The position numbers and the translations under genes are program-made. The notes under the pieces were generated by a model. That model made no database searches. It was not told the origin of the DNA and saw nothing but the letters and a program-made list of their open reading frames with translations. From Nodosilinea sp. LEGE 06152 (GTDB taxonomy: Bacteria > Cyanobacteriota > Cyanobacteriia > Phormidesmidales > Phormidesmidaceae), in contig NZ_JADEWR010000014.1 of NCBI RefSeq assembly GCF_015207525.1, positions 43,309-107,308 of the forward strand: a stretch of 64,000 nt of DNA, written 5' to 3'. Shown here one piece after another: positions 41,131-53,057 of this stretch. How positions within the stretch are numbered: position 1 is the stretch's first letter; every line of letters begins with the position of its first letter.

Positions 41131-42390
41131 ATGGACGACTTGACAACAACCCAGGTGGTCAGCGATGCGGTTGCTCGCCTGTACAACACCTACCCCTTTC
41201 CGCCGGAGCCAATTCTCGACGAGGCTCCGCCGGGGTACAACTGGCGCTGGTACTGGCCTACGGTGCACAGTTTTTGTACGGGGGCAGCCCCTGACGCAGC
41301 CTCCGTGCGCGTGCTAGACGCGGGCTGTGGTACTGGGGTCAGCACCGAATATATTAGTCATCTCAATCCAGAGGCAGAGGTACTGGGCATTGATTTGAGC
41401 GAGCGGGCGATCGCCACCGCCACCCAGCGCTGCCAGTCCTCCGGGGCCACCAACGTTCGATTTCGCCAGCTCAGCATCTACGACGTGGATCAAATCGAGG
41501 GCGAGTTTGATTGGATCAACTGTGTTGGCGTTATTCACCACATGCCCGATCCGCTCAAGGGGCTGCAGGCGCTGGCAACCAAGCTGGCCCCTGGCGGGTT
41601 TATTCATTTATTTGTATACGCCGCCATCGGTCGCTGGGAAATTTCGCTGATGCAGCGGGCGATCGCGTTAGTTCAGGGCAGCCAGCGGGGCGACTACCGC
41701 GACGGGGTACAGGTGGGCCGCCAAATTTTCGCTACTCTGCCCGAGGGCAACCGGCTCAAGCAGCGAGAGCGCGATCGATGGGCGATGGAAAACCATCGCG
41801 ACGAGTGCTTCGCCGATATGTACGTCCATCCCCAGGAGGTTGACTACACCCTCGATAGTTTGTTTGAGCTGATTGAGGCATCGGGGCTGGAATTCGTAGA
41901 CTTCTCAAACCCTCACATCTGGCAGATCGATCGCCTGCTAGCCTCAGATCCCGCCCTGCTGGCGCGTGCCCAGCAGCTTCCCGAAAAAGACCAGTACCGC
42001 CTGGTCGAACTGCTCGATCCAGAGATCACCCACTTTGAGTGGTTCCTGGCTCGCCCCCCCTACCCTCGTGTTACTTGGGAGAACGACACTGACCTGCTAG
42101 CGGCCATTCCCACCCGAAATCCCTGTATGGAGGGCTGGCCCAGCCAGAGCATCTTCGATCACAACTATCAAATCATTTCGCTAGACAAGAAGGAGTTTGA
42201 GTTTTTGCAGGCCTGCGATGGTCAAAGACCGGCCCAAGAGGGCGATCGCCAAAACAGCCCTCACAGTCAGCCCTCAGCCACCGTTGCAGACCTACTCAGC
42301 CAAAGCGAGTTAACCCTTGAGGACGTGCGCCAGCTGCACAAGCGTCAGCTGATCTTGTTGCATCTGCCACAGCACCGCCCGCAAAGTTAG
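41131..42390 (+). CDS. Class I SAM-dependent methyltransferase of unknown target
   Basis: 419 residues. The Rossmann-fold methyltransferase core (about 60-190) shows motif I VLDAGCGTGVSTEY, the acidic LGIDLSERAI after strand 2, and INCVGVIHHMPDP with a post-motif LAPGGFIHLFVYA. A long C-terminal part (about 200-419), including YPFPPEP-like N-terminal and FADMYVHPQEVDYTLDSLFEL sequence, is outside the core and probably sets substrate. The gene stands just before the ATP synthase operon on the same strand, with 119 bases between. No function beyond methyl transfer can be read. Confidence 0.82.
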   Translation: MDDLTTTQVVSDAVARLYNTYPFPPEPILDEAPPGYNWRWYWPTVHSFCTGAAPDAASVRVLDAGCGTGVSTEYISHLNPEAEVLGIDLSERAIATATQRCQSSGATNVRFRQLSIYDVDQIEGEFDWINCVGVIHHMPDPLKGLQALATKLAPGGFIHLFVYAAIGRWEISLMQRAIALVQGSQRGDYRDGVQVGRQIFATLPEGNRLKQRERDRWAMENHRDECFADMYVHPQEVDYTLDSLFELIEASGLEFVDFSNPHIWQIDRLLASDPALLARAQQLPEKDQYRLVELLDPEITHFEWFLARPPYPRVTWENDTDLLAAIPTRNPCMEGWPSQSIFDHNYQIISLDKKEFEFLQACDGQRPAQEGDRQNSPHSQPSATVADLLSQSELTLEDVRQLHKRQLILLHLPQHRPQS

Positions 42391-42509
42391 GCTGAAGATA
42401 ACAGATTTACTTTTGGGAAGCGTCTATTAAGTATTATTGCCGTGATATGATCTCCCATGGCCTGCGTGAGCAGGTAAAACCCTTTAACGGCTAAGGATTA
42501 GGCGCTTTC

Positions 42510-42995
42510 GTGGCCCCATTGCCCTCCGAACACCCCGACCCTACTGCTCCAGCAGAGGTAGACCAAGACCCAGGTCAAACCGACGGTCAAGATCTTCCTC
42601 CAGCTTCAGCAGATGCCATGGCAGAGTACTACCAGCTGCAGCAAAACTTGCTGCTGACCACCCTGTCATTCAGCGGCGTCATCTTTGTTTCCGTGTGGCT
42701 AGTCTACTCGCTGCCAATTGCTCTGAATTATTTAATAGGAGCGTGCGGCGGTGTGGTTTACTTGAGGATGTTGGCAAAAAGCGTGGCCAACATCGGGCGC
42801 GGAAGCGCCAGGCTAGGCAGTGGTCGATTGGCCCTCGTGGTTGGATTGGTTCTGGTAGCTACTCAGTGGCAGCAGCTTCAGGTCGTACCCGTTTTTCTGG
42901 GTTTTTTGACCTACAAGGGGGCGTTAATTGCTTACACCCTCTGGACTGCGGTGCTGCCAAAATCATCGTCAGAGTCATTCCAGGAACCTGGTTGA
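42510..42995 (+). CDS. atpI: ATP synthase protein I
   Basis: 161 residues starting at GTG 42510. A polar N-terminal 50 residues is followed by four hydrophobic segments (LLLTTLSFSGVIFVSVWLVY, IALNYLIGACGGVVYLRML, LALVVGLVLVATQW, FLGFLTYKGALIAYTLWTAVL). AtpI/Atp1 is the small assembly factor encoded first in bacterial atp operons; it helps build the c-ring. Poor sequence conservation is normal for this protein, and the call rests mostly on topology and position directly before the a-subunit gene. Confidence 0.88.
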   Translation: MAPLPSEHPDPTAPAEVDQDPGQTDGQDLPPASADAMAEYYQLQQNLLLTTLSFSGVIFVSVWLVYSLPIALNYLIGACGGVVYLRMLAKSVANIGRGSARLGSGRLALVVGLVLVATQWQQLQVVPVFLGFLTYKGALIAYTLWTAVLPKSSSESFQEPG

Positions 42996-43065
42996 CCTAG
43001 ATCGGTGGTTCCCCAGCATAGCATGCTTTTTCCTGGTAGGTCTTAAGGAAAAGTTGATTTAAGAG

Positions 43066-43815
43066 ATGGCGCTCAATATGTTAATGATTCATCCCTTAGT
43101 CCTGGCAGAGCTAGAGGTCGGCCAGCATTTGTACTGGCAGGTTGGTGGCCTCAAGCTCCACGGTCAAGTCTTTTTGACCTCGTGGTTTGTCATTGGCGTG
43201 CTGCTGCTGGTGTCATTTTTGGCCACCCGCAACATTCAGCGCATACCGTCCGGTCTGCAGAACTTCATGGAGTACGCCCTGGAGTTCATCCGTGACTTGG
43301 CCAAAAACCAGATTGGCGAAAAGGAATACCGGCCCTGGGTTCCGTTTGTCGGCACATTGTTTCTATTTATCTTTGTGTCCAACTGGTCTGGGGCGCTGAT
43401 TCCGTGGAAGCTAATTCACCTGCCGGCAGGTGAGCTGGCCGCTCCCACTAACGACATCAACACCACTGTGGCCCTGGCCCTGTTGACATCGTTGGCCTAT
43501 TTCTATGCGGGTTTCAGCAAGCGTGGGTTGGCGTACTTCGCCAAGTACATCGAACCAACGCCCATCTTGCTGCCCATCAACATTTTGGAAGATTTCACCA
43601 AGCCTCTCTCCCTCAGTTTCCGTCTGTTTGGAAACATCCTGGCCGATGAGCTTGTGGTCGCTGTGCTGGTCTTGCTGGTACCTCTCTTCGTACCGCTGCC
43701 GGTTATGGTCCTGGGTCTGTTCACCAGTGCTATTCAGGCGCTGATCTTTGCAACCCTGGCTGCGGCCTACATCGGCGAGGCCATTGAGGGGCATGGTGGT
43801 GAAGAGCATGGATGA
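43066..43815 (+). CDS. atpB: F0F1 ATP synthase subunit a
   Basis: 249 residues with five or six spans. The essential arginine lies in [18 protein letters not shown], and other family pieces are [31 protein letters not shown] and [19 protein letters not shown]. Subunit a forms the proton half-channels against the c-ring in the thylakoid membrane. In cyanobacterial papers this gene is also called atpI; here I use the bacterial name. It is second in the operon. Confidence 0.97.
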   Translation: MALNMLMIHPLVLAELEVGQHLYWQVGGLKLHGQVFLTSWFVIGVLLLVSFLATRNIQRIPSGLQNFMEYALEFIRDLAKNQIGEKEYRPWVPFVGTLFLFIFVSNWSGALIPWKLIHLPAGELAAPTNDINTTVALALLTSLAYFYAGFSKRGLAYFAKYIEPTPILLPINILEDFTKPLSLSFRLFGNILADELVVAVLVLLVPLFVPLPVMVLGLFTSAIQALIFATLAAAYIGEAIEGHGGEEHG

Positions 43816-43974
43816 CCCCGAAGTGACTTTCTCTTAGGGGCATTCAGTTTGGTATTGGCTGGTAGGGCAGGTGCTGCCAGCCGACGTGGTCTTAGGGCCG
43901 CACTGACAAGAAACGCCTATCGAGCGTTGTCTACGACCTGATTAACGAGTTGTTGATTGTCCAAATCGAGGTAA

Positions 43975-44223
<249 letters not shown>

Positions 44224-44347
44224 ATAGTCATCGGCGGGCTAGGGAGAGGTTTTTGTACCTTTCCCTGCCTATTGATACTTGCGATTTCCTCTGTGGAATT
44301 TCACTCTGTAGTGCTGGCCCTGGGCCGGGTTAAAGGGCATACCCACA

Positions 44348-44839
44348 ATGATGAATTTTGTTTGGTTACTAGCGGTTGAAGCCGCTGAAACGGTTGAAGA
44401 AGGCGGTGGTCTATTTGACCTTGACGCCACTCTGCCGCTGATGGCAGTGCAATTTGTGCTGCTGGCGGTGGCGCTCAACGCGCTGTTCTACAAGCCTCTG
44501 GGTAAAGTTTTAGACGAGCGTGACGGTTACATTAGTTCCAATCAGGTTGATGCGGCAGAGCGCCTGGCCAAGGCCGAGCAAATTGCTAAGCAGTATCAGC
44601 AGGAGCTAGCTGAGACCCGTCGCCAGGCCCAAGCGGTAATTGCCGAGGCCCAGGAAGAAGCGCAAAAAATTGCGTCTCAAACCGTTGCTGCTGCTCAGCA
44701 GGAGGCCCAGGCCCAGCGGGAGCAGGTGCAGCGCGAGCTAGACGAGCAAAAGAATCAGGCAATGGCCACCTTAGAGCAGCAGGTGGATGGTCTGAGTCAG
44801 CAAATTTTAGATAAGCTGCTGGGTTCTTTAGCGGCCTAG
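44348..44839 (+). CDS. atpF': F0F1 ATP synthase subunit b'
   Basis: 163 residues. An N-terminal acidic stretch ([26 protein letters not shown]) leads into one span and then a long alanine- and glutamine-rich coiled coil ([20 protein letters not shown] onward). This is the divergent second b subunit of photosynthetic bacteria, which pairs with b to form the peripheral stalk. Alternative name atpG in cyanobacteria. Two adjacent ATGs (44348, 44351) are both possible starts. Confidence 0.94.
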   Translation: MMNFVWLLAVEAAETVEEGGGLFDLDATLPLMAVQFVLLAVALNALFYKPLGKVLDERDGYISSNQVDAAERLAKAEQIAKQYQQELAETRRQAQAVIAEAQEEAQKIASQTVAAAQQEAQAQREQVQRELDEQKNQAMATLEQQVDGLSQQILDKLLGSLAA

Positions 44840-44907
44840 GCTATTGGTAACGGCGGGATGGTTTAGCCCTTCCGGAGTTGCCCGCGTCGTTGACGGAAAG
44901 TAGGGAT

Positions 44908-45429
44908 ATGACTATTGGTTGGTTACTGGCGGCGGAAGCAGGTGGTTTTGGTGTGGATTTCAACATCCTAGAAACCAACCTGATTAATTTGGTCATTATT
45001 ATTGGCGTGCTGTATTACTTTGGCGGCAAGTTTTTAGGGAAAACCCTATCGACCCGCCAGTCGGCGATTAAAACAGCGATTGTTGAGGCCGAGCAGCGTA
45101 AGCAGGAGGCCGCCGCCGCGCTGGCAGAGCAGCAGCAGAAGCTGGCCCAGGCTCAAACAGAAGCTAAAAGGATTTTGGCCGAAGCCCAGACAACAGCAGA
45201 GCGCAGCCGTGAGGAGATCTTAAAGCAGTCTCAGATCGACGTAGAGCGCATGCGAGCTAATGCCGCTCAAGACCTCAGCTCTCAGGAAGCTCGGGTCATG
45301 CGAGAGTTGCAGCAGCGGATTGCAGCCCTGGCCATCGAGCGCAGCGAGGCCGCTCTGCCCGATCGGCTGAACGACGATTTGCAGCGGCGTCTGGTGGATT
45401 CCAGTATTGCCTCGCTTAAAGGAGAATAG
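44908..45429 (+). CDS. atpF: F0F1 ATP synthase subunit b
   Basis: 173 residues from the ATG at 44908; the open frame from 44878 would need a TTG and adds ten unconserved residues. One N-terminal span (ETNLINLVIIIGVLYYFGGKFLG) is followed by a long coiled coil rich in Ala, Glu, Gln and Arg that ends in RRLVDSSIASLKGE. It forms the right-handed stalk with b' and holds F1 still through delta. Only two bases separate its stop from the delta gene start. Confidence 0.95.
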   Translation: MTIGWLLAAEAGGFGVDFNILETNLINLVIIIGVLYYFGGKFLGKTLSTRQSAIKTAIVEAEQRKQEAAAALAEQQQKLAQAQTEAKRILAEAQTTAERSREEILKQSQIDVERMRANAAQDLSSQEARVMRELQQRIAALAIERSEAALPDRLNDDLQRRLVDSSIASLKGE

Positions 45430-45431
45430 CC

Positions 45432-47587
<2,156 letters not shown>

Positions 47588-47656
47588 TCTCCTGTTTTAG
47601 TCGAGGTGCTGCCTAAGGCAGCACCTCGACTCTCGACGACCCCTTAGGGATCCACT

Positions 47657-48604
47657 ATGCCTAACCTAAAAGCGATTCGAGACCGCATTAAGTCTGTTAA
47701 AAATACTCGCAAAATTACTGAAGCGATGCGTCTGGTAGCTGCGGCCAAGGTACGTCGCGCTCAGGAGCAGGTGATTGCCACCCGGCCCTTTGCCGATCGC
47801 CTGGCCCAGGTGCTTTACGGCCTGCAAAGCCGCCTGCGGTTTGAGGAGGCCGATCTGCCGCTGCTGAAGCAGCGCGACGTTCAAACCGTTGCTCTGCTGG
47901 TCATTTCTGGCGATCGCGGCCTCTGCGGCGGCTACAACACCAACGTCATTCGCCGAGCTGAAATCCGTGCGCAAGAGCTAGCGGCGGAGGGGTTAAACTA
48001 TCGCTTCATTCTGGTGGGTCGCAAGGCTAACCAGTATTTTAAGCGTCGTGAACAGCCGATTGAGTCCAGCTTCATCGGTATGGAGCAAATTCCAACAGCT
48101 GCAGAGGCATCGACGATTGCCGACGAGCTGCTTTCGCTGTTTCTCTCCGACGAAGTCGATCGCGTTGAGCTGGTTTACACCCGGTTTGTGTCGCTAGTCA
48201 GCTCACGCCCGGTTATTCAAACGCTGCTGCCCCTCGATCCTCAGGGTCTAGAGGTATCGGATGACGAAATTTTCCGGCTTACTACCCGAGGTGGCGTCTT
48301 CCAGGTAGAGCGCGAGAAGGTGACTGGGCCGGCTCCAACCGAGTTTCCCCAGGACATGATCTTCGAGCAAGATCCGGTGCAAATTCTAGATGCGCTGCTG
48401 CCTCTGTACCTAAATAACCAAATTCTGCGGGCACTGCAGGAGTCGGCCGCAAGCGAACTGGCCGCCCGAATGACCGCTATGAACAACGCCAGCGACAACG
48501 CGAAGGAACTGGCTAAGACGCTTAACTTGACCTACAACAAGGCTCGTCAGGCGGCTATTACCCAGGAAATTCTGGAAGTGGTAGCAGGGGCTAACTCTCT
48601 GTAA
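47657..48604 (+). CDS. atpG: F0F1 ATP synthase subunit gamma
   Basis: 315 residues, beginning [36 protein letters not shown] and ending [32 protein letters not shown], the two helices of the rotating shaft. The extra segment typical of photosynthetic gamma (about 195-235, [23 protein letters not shown]) is present. It lacks the regulatory disulfide insertion of chloroplast gamma, as usual in cyanobacteria. It ends the operon before a strong terminator. Also called atpC. Confidence 0.97.
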   Translation: MPNLKAIRDRIKSVKNTRKITEAMRLVAAAKVRRAQEQVIATRPFADRLAQVLYGLQSRLRFEEADLPLLKQRDVQTVALLVISGDRGLCGGYNTNVIRRAEIRAQELAAEGLNYRFILVGRKANQYFKRREQPIESSFIGMEQIPTAAEASTIADELLSLFLSDEVDRVELVYTRFVSLVSSRPVIQTLLPLDPQGLEVSDDEIFRLTTRGGVFQVEREKVTGPAPTEFPQDMIFEQDPVQILDALLPLYLNNQILRALQESAASELAARMTAMNNASDNAKELAKTLNLTYNKARQAAITQEILEVVAGANSL

Positions 48605-48631
48605 ACCTAGAACAACCTACATTCACGATTC

Positions 48632-48667
48632 AAAAGCCCGTCACAGGTGTGACGGGCTTTTCTTTTC
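48632..48667 (+). terminator. Terminator of the ATP synthase operon
   Basis: A perfect 13-bp stem (AAAAGCCCGTCAC, 48632-48644, with GTGACGGGCTTTT, 48649-48661), a 4-base loop and a T-rich tail to 48667. It begins 28 bases after the atpG stop. Confidence 0.95.
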
Positions 48668-48742
48668 TATAGGGTTTCAGGTGGCTGCGCCGATCGGTTC
48701 GCGCAGCGGTTGCCCAGGGGAGCGCTACCCAGGCCAAACTCT

Positions 48743-49741
48743 CTAGCCGTGGCGCTTTTGGTGCCAGGCCCAGGCGTGGGTCAAAATGGTGTCGATGTCG
48801 GCGTACTGTGGATTCCAGCCTAGAATACTGCGGGCGCGATCGCTGCCTCCCACCAGCGCCGGCGGATCGCCGGGGCGGCGTTCGACTTCCACCACCGGAA
48901 TGGTCTTGCCGGTCACTCGAACCGCTGCGTCAATCACCTCTCGCACCGAGAAACCGCTGCCGTTACCCAGGTTAAAGACGTTGCTCTCGCCACCTTTGAG
49001 CAGGTATTCCAAGCCCAAAATATGGGCATCGGCCAGGTCGCACACGTGGATGTAGTCACGGACGCAGGTGCCGTCGGAGGTGGGGTAGTCGGTTCCAAAA
49101 ACGCTAATCGACTCCCGCTTGCCCAAAGCCGTTTGCAGCACCAGGGGAATCAGGTGGGTTTCGGGGTTGTGGTCTTCGCCCAGCAAACCGTTGGGATGGG
49201 CACCCGCCGCATTGAAATAGCGAAAGCGCACCGATCGCAGATCGTAGGCTTTGTCGTAGTCGGTCAGAATGCGCTCCACCATTAGCTTGGTGGCACCGTA
49301 GGGGTTGATCGGGTTTTGGGGATGGGTCTCTGTGATCGGCATTTCCTGGGGCACGCCATAGGTGGCGCAAGTCGAAGAAAACACAAAGTTTTTAATGCCC
49401 GCATCTACCATCGCATCGAGCAGCGACAAGGTGCCCACCACGTTGTTTTCGTAGTATTTAGCAGGGTTGCTGACCGACTCGCCCACGTAGGCGTAGGCCG
49501 AAAAGTGCATGACTGCACTGATGTCGTAGCGCTTAAAGATCGACTTGAGCAGCTCTTTATCTAGGGTGCTGCCCTCAATCAGCTCGGTTTTTAGCACATT
49601 TTCTACTAGGTCACGATGGCCATAGACCAGGTTATCTAGAATCAAAACCCGATAGCCCGCCTGCTGGAGAGCCATCACGGCGTGGCTGCCGATATAACCG
49701 GCTCCCCCTGTCACCAGGATAGTTTTTACATCGGTTGTCAT
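48743..49741 (-). CDS. galE: UDP-glucose 4-epimerase
   Basis: 332 residues of the extended SDR family. NAD-binding VTGGAGYIGSHAV, catalytic FSSTCATYG and NPYGATKLMVER (Tyr and Lys), then FRYFNAAGAHP and GTCVRDYIHVCDLADAH. It interconverts UDP-glucose and UDP-galactose for exopolysaccharide, lipopolysaccharide and glycolipid synthesis. It is convergent with the atp operon and stands alone on its strand here. Activity on N-acetyl sugars cannot be excluded. Confidence 0.95.
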   Translation of the reverse strand: MTTDVKTILVTGGAGYIGSHAVMALQQAGYRVLILDNLVYGHRDLVENVLKTELIEGSTLDKELLKSIFKRYDISAVMHFSAYAYVGESVSNPAKYYENNVVGTLSLLDAMVDAGIKNFVFSSTCATYGVPQEMPITETHPQNPINPYGATKLMVERILTDYDKAYDLRSVRFRYFNAAGAHPNGLLGEDHNPETHLIPLVLQTALGKRESISVFGTDYPTSDGTCVRDYIHVCDLADAHILGLEYLLKGGESNVFNLGNGSGFSVREVIDAAVRVTGKTIPVVEVERRPGDPPALVGGSDRARSILGWNPQYADIDTILTHAWAWHQKRHG

Positions 49742-50071
49742 AGGAATTATCTCTAGGGTGTTCAGTACTAGCTAAGCCGCAGTCTCGGTTCAATGCGGTT
49801 GGTGCTGGCCGAGTGATGCCATTTTAGCTCTAGCCCCAGAGCCGCCCTGAGGTCTGGGGGTGAAGTTACTAACTTTTTATCTCTCGGCGAGATTGTCTTA
49901 CAGAAAGAAAACGCTGGGGGATGGAACCGCTAGCGCCGCCCTGGGCGCACTTAAATAAGCTTTAACCAAAGCTTACCGCCCGCTTAGTTCTCCCATGAAG
50001 CTTTGCCGTGCGTAATGGCCGAAGATAGCTCCGTAGCAATAGCTACAAGACGTAACCCCTAAGTGTTATCT
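49742..50071. other. Divergent region between galE and the nucleotidase gene
   Basis: 330 bases with no supported gene and no strong repeat. AT-rich near 49860-49960; promoters for both genes presumably lie here. Confidence 0.4.
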
Positions 50072-52516
50072 ATGGCTGACTTCACACTCCAACTCTTTCA
50101 CGCGGCCGATCAAGAGGGTAATATTTCTGCCCTGGATGATGCTCCTCGCTTTTCAGCTGTACTAAATGCTTTAAAGAACCAGGATATTGATGGCGATGGC
50201 GTCGCTGGCTTTGCCAACACGCTGGTTTTGTCCTCTGGAGATGCTTACATTCCTGGCGTGTTTTTCAGCGCTAGCAACCAGGCCTTTGGTGGCGCTGGGC
50301 GAGGCGATATCTTAATTCAGAATGCTCTGGGCTTTCAGGCGATCGCCTTTGGCAACCACGAGTTTGACCAGGGTACTGGCTTGGTGGCTAACTTAATCAG
50401 CCCCGGAGACGATGACCCTGCAACAGCGATCGATGAAGCTTTTCCGGGCACTGCATTCCCCTACCTCAGCAGCAACCTCGACTTCAGCACCGATGCCAAC
50501 CTGGCCGGTCTAGTCGTAGCCGACGCCCAACCCCCTCAACCCAACAGCATTGCAGCCTCGACCGTGATTGAGGTCAATGGCGAGAGAATCGGCGTGGTAG
50601 GGGCTACAACCCCCACTATCAGCAACGTTAACGTGCGCATCTCTAGCCCTGGCGACGTGACGGTGCTGCCCCAACCCTTTGACGGCAGCCCCACCCCAGA
50701 CCAGCTCGATGCCCTAGCGGCGGAAATTCAGGCCGACGTGGATGCACTGCTGGCAGCCAATCCCGACATTAACAAGGTCGTGCTGCTGGCCCATATGCAG
50801 CAGATTGCCATTGAGCAAGAGTTGGCCCAACGCCTGTCAAATGTAGACATCATTGTGGCGGGTGGCTCGAACACTCGCCTGTTTGACGAAAGCGATCGCC
50901 CCCGCACGGGCGACAGCAATCAGGGAATTTATCCCATTATCCAAACTGGAGCCGACGGCAACCCCATTGCCGTTGTCAACACCGACGGCAACTACAAGTA
51001 TGTAGGCCGCTTGGTGATCGACTTTGACGAGAACGGCGTTCTGCTGCCAGAAAGCTACAACCCCGCTATCAGCGGTGCCTACGCCACCGATGAACAGGGC
51101 GTTGCCGATGTCGGTGGCGTAGGATTGGCCGATTCCCAAATTGTGGCCCTTACCGATGCCCTGCGCGAGGTCATCATTGCCACCGAGAGCAATGTGTTTG
51201 GCGTCAGCGAAGTTTTCCTGGAGGGTCGTCGCAGCCAGGTGCGCACCGAGGAAACCAACCTGGGCAACCTGACGGCCGACGCCAATCTGGCCGTAGCCAG
51301 AACCGTCGACGCCTCCACCGTTATTTCGCTTAAGAATGGCGGCGGCATTCGCAACCCGATTGGGCAGGTTGTGGTGCCCGCCGGCGGTACAGGAGAGGCT
51401 GAGCTGCTGCCCAACGAGGCGATTCCTGGGGTGAAGCCTGAGGGCGGCCTGTCCCAAACCGACATTGAAAACACCCTGCAGTTTAACAACGAGCTGTCGC
51501 TGATTACCGTCACCGCTGCAGAACTGGTAGCGCTCGTCGAGCACGGCGTGGCGGCTAGCAGCCTGGATGACAGCGTTACACCCGGTCAGTTCCCGCAAAT
51601 TAGCGGCTTCTCCTTCAGTTTTGATGCCACCGCCGCTCCTGGCGATCGCGTTCAGTCGCTCGCCATTGAAGCTGAAGACGGCAGCGATCTAGACGTGGTC
51701 GTACAGAATGGTGAGATTGTGGGCGACCCCAGCCGCACCTTCCGCATGGTAACCCTCAGCTTTTTAGCGAACGGAGGCGACGGCTATCCCTTTCCAACTG
51801 GCGAAGCGACCAACCGCATCGACCTAGTAGATGAAACGGCAGCCGCTACGGGTAATGCCACCTTTGCCGCCGACTTCACCGAGCAGGATGCCCTGGCGGA
51901 GTATTTGTTCGAGAACTTTGGCGAAGAAACGCCTTTTACCGCTGCTGAAACCGGCCGCGAGCTAGACAGCCGCATTCAAAACCTGGCCTTCCGCAGCGAT
52001 ACCGTAATCGACGATCTGACCGGTACCCCTGGCCCCGCCGGACCGGGTCTATTTCTAGATCTGCGGGGGCTGAGTGGGGAGGTGACTACCTCCTTCGTAG
52101 TGAATCGAGAGGCCGCCTTCGACAATTTCATAGGCTTCTACCGCGTAGCCGACACCAACGGAGGCATCGACCTAGATGGCGACGGAACCGCCGATATTAC
52201 TCCTGGCCAGACGGGCTATACCCAGGCGGCCTTGGATGCTCGCGCTGAGTCTGTGGCACTAACTACGGCCAACTTGACCGAGTCGGTATTTGAGGCAGAC
52301 GTGGCTGGGGGCAGCCTTTACGCTCCCTTCCTGATTGTCAACGGCACTCCAGACAGCTTCAATGCTAGTCGGGTGTACTTTGCCTTTGGGGCCGCCAACG
52401 CCGATGGCGCTGAGCACGTGCGCGTTGCTGATGGGGTAATTGGGTTTGAAGACCAGTTTGGCGGCGGCGACAACGACTTCAATGACATGGTTATAGCGGT
52501 TACAACGTCGGCCTAA
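50072..52516 (+). CDS. Secreted-type 5'-nucleotidase/metallophosphatase with C-terminal DUF4114
   Basis: 814 residues from the ATG at 50072. The calcineurin-like phosphoesterase domain (about 1-370) includes LQLFHAADQEGN, VLSSGDAY, AIAFGNHEFDQG and VVLLAHMQQ. A 5'-nucleotidase C domain follows (about 385-650; LGNLTADANL, LKNGGGIR, NELSLITVTAAEL, MVTLSFLANGGDGYPF). The last 150 residues are a DUF4114 domain ending GGGDNDFNDMVIAV. There is no N-terminal signal peptide. Proteins of this build in cyanobacteria are thought to leave by type I secretion with a C-terminal signal; that is inference here. It could release phosphate from nucleotides outside the cell. Confidence 0.88.
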   Translation: MADFTLQLFHAADQEGNISALDDAPRFSAVLNALKNQDIDGDGVAGFANTLVLSSGDAYIPGVFFSASNQAFGGAGRGDILIQNALGFQAIAFGNHEFDQGTGLVANLISPGDDDPATAIDEAFPGTAFPYLSSNLDFSTDANLAGLVVADAQPPQPNSIAASTVIEVNGERIGVVGATTPTISNVNVRISSPGDVTVLPQPFDGSPTPDQLDALAAEIQADVDALLAANPDINKVVLLAHMQQIAIEQELAQRLSNVDIIVAGGSNTRLFDESDRPRTGDSNQGIYPIIQTGADGNPIAVVNTDGNYKYVGRLVIDFDENGVLLPESYNPAISGAYATDEQGVADVGGVGLADSQIVALTDALREVIIATESNVFGVSEVFLEGRRSQVRTEETNLGNLTADANLAVARTVDASTVISLKNGGGIRNPIGQVVVPAGGTGEAELLPNEAIPGVKPEGGLSQTDIENTLQFNNELSLITVTAAELVALVEHGVAASSLDDSVTPGQFPQISGFSFSFDATAAPGDRVQSLAIEAEDGSDLDVVVQNGEIVGDPSRTFRMVTLSFLANGGDGYPFPTGEATNRIDLVDETAAATGNATFAADFTEQDALAEYLFENFGEETPFTAAETGRELDSRIQNLAFRSDTVIDDLTGTPGPAGPGLFLDLRGLSGEVTTSFVVNREAAFDNFIGFYRVADTNGGIDLDGDGTADITPGQTGYTQAALDARAESVALTTANLTESVFEADVAGGSLYAPFLIVNGTPDSFNASRVYFAFGAANADGAEHVRVADGVIGFEDQFGGGDNDFNDMVIAVTTSA

Positions 52517-52624
52517 GCCCCGGCAAAATCGGCGAAAATGGCTGCCCCAGCGCCATTTTCGCCCCAGTATCGCTTTTTGTTGGTGTTGCGATCGCAGACG
52601 CAATCTCAGGTCTGCCTTTCTTAG

Positions 52625-52654
52625 GGACTAAACCTGCGATCGCAGGTTTAGTCC
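52625..52654. repeat. 30-bp perfect palindrome centred on HIP1
   Basis: The two 15-base halves read GGACTAAACCTGCGA and TCGCAGGTTTAGTCC, with the HIP1 octamer GCGATCGC at the centre. It lies about 110 bases after the nucleotidase gene. As RNA it folds on itself on either strand, but no T-tract follows. Another GCGATCGC lies about 35 bases upstream. Confidence 0.8.
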
Positions 52655-52951
52655 TACTCAAGAAATATTAGCTGCATCCAAAACAGCAAAACTCTCAAAA
52701 AATTAAAGATAACGTTATAAAAAGCAAGCAACTTTAGTCAGCTTAATTGAGTTTGAACGCATAACGGTTCGGCCCGAGATATGAATTACCCTGCTTAGGT
52801 GCTTAGGTTCAGCTTCACAGATTACTTAATACGTTTCTCTCAAGGTCAACTAAGTGGTACAAACAATTCCCAGAAGCCTACCCAATGACGAGTTGAGAAC
52901 TCAGACCAGAGCTAAAGATTTACAACCAGGCAGGCTTCATCATGTGCCTAA

Positions 52952-52969
52952 GTTGCCTAATTAGGCAAC
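52952..52969. promoter_or_regulatory. 18-bp palindrome upstream of the diguanylate cyclase gene
   Basis: GTTGCCTAATTAGGCAAC is a perfect inverted repeat about 90 bases before the next start codon, followed by CTTTT on the plus strand. It could be an operator for a dimeric regulator or a weak terminator for upstream transcription. The regulator is not known. Confidence 0.5.
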
Positions 52970-53057
52970 CTTTTGAATTAGGCTCTTGATGACTTTTTGA
53001 TCGCCAAAGGGCAATATTGTTGTAGAGGCTTTAGGCTCCCTTTGAAAGTCACCTTTA

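Larger units (their letters stand above)
52517..53057. other. Intergenic region with two perfect palindromes
   Basis: 541 bases with no gene. It contains the 30-bp HIP1-centred palindrome at 52625-52654 and the 18-bp palindrome at 52952-52969 (both annotated). The stretch 52680-52760 is strikingly AT-rich against its surroundings. Confidence 0.6.
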
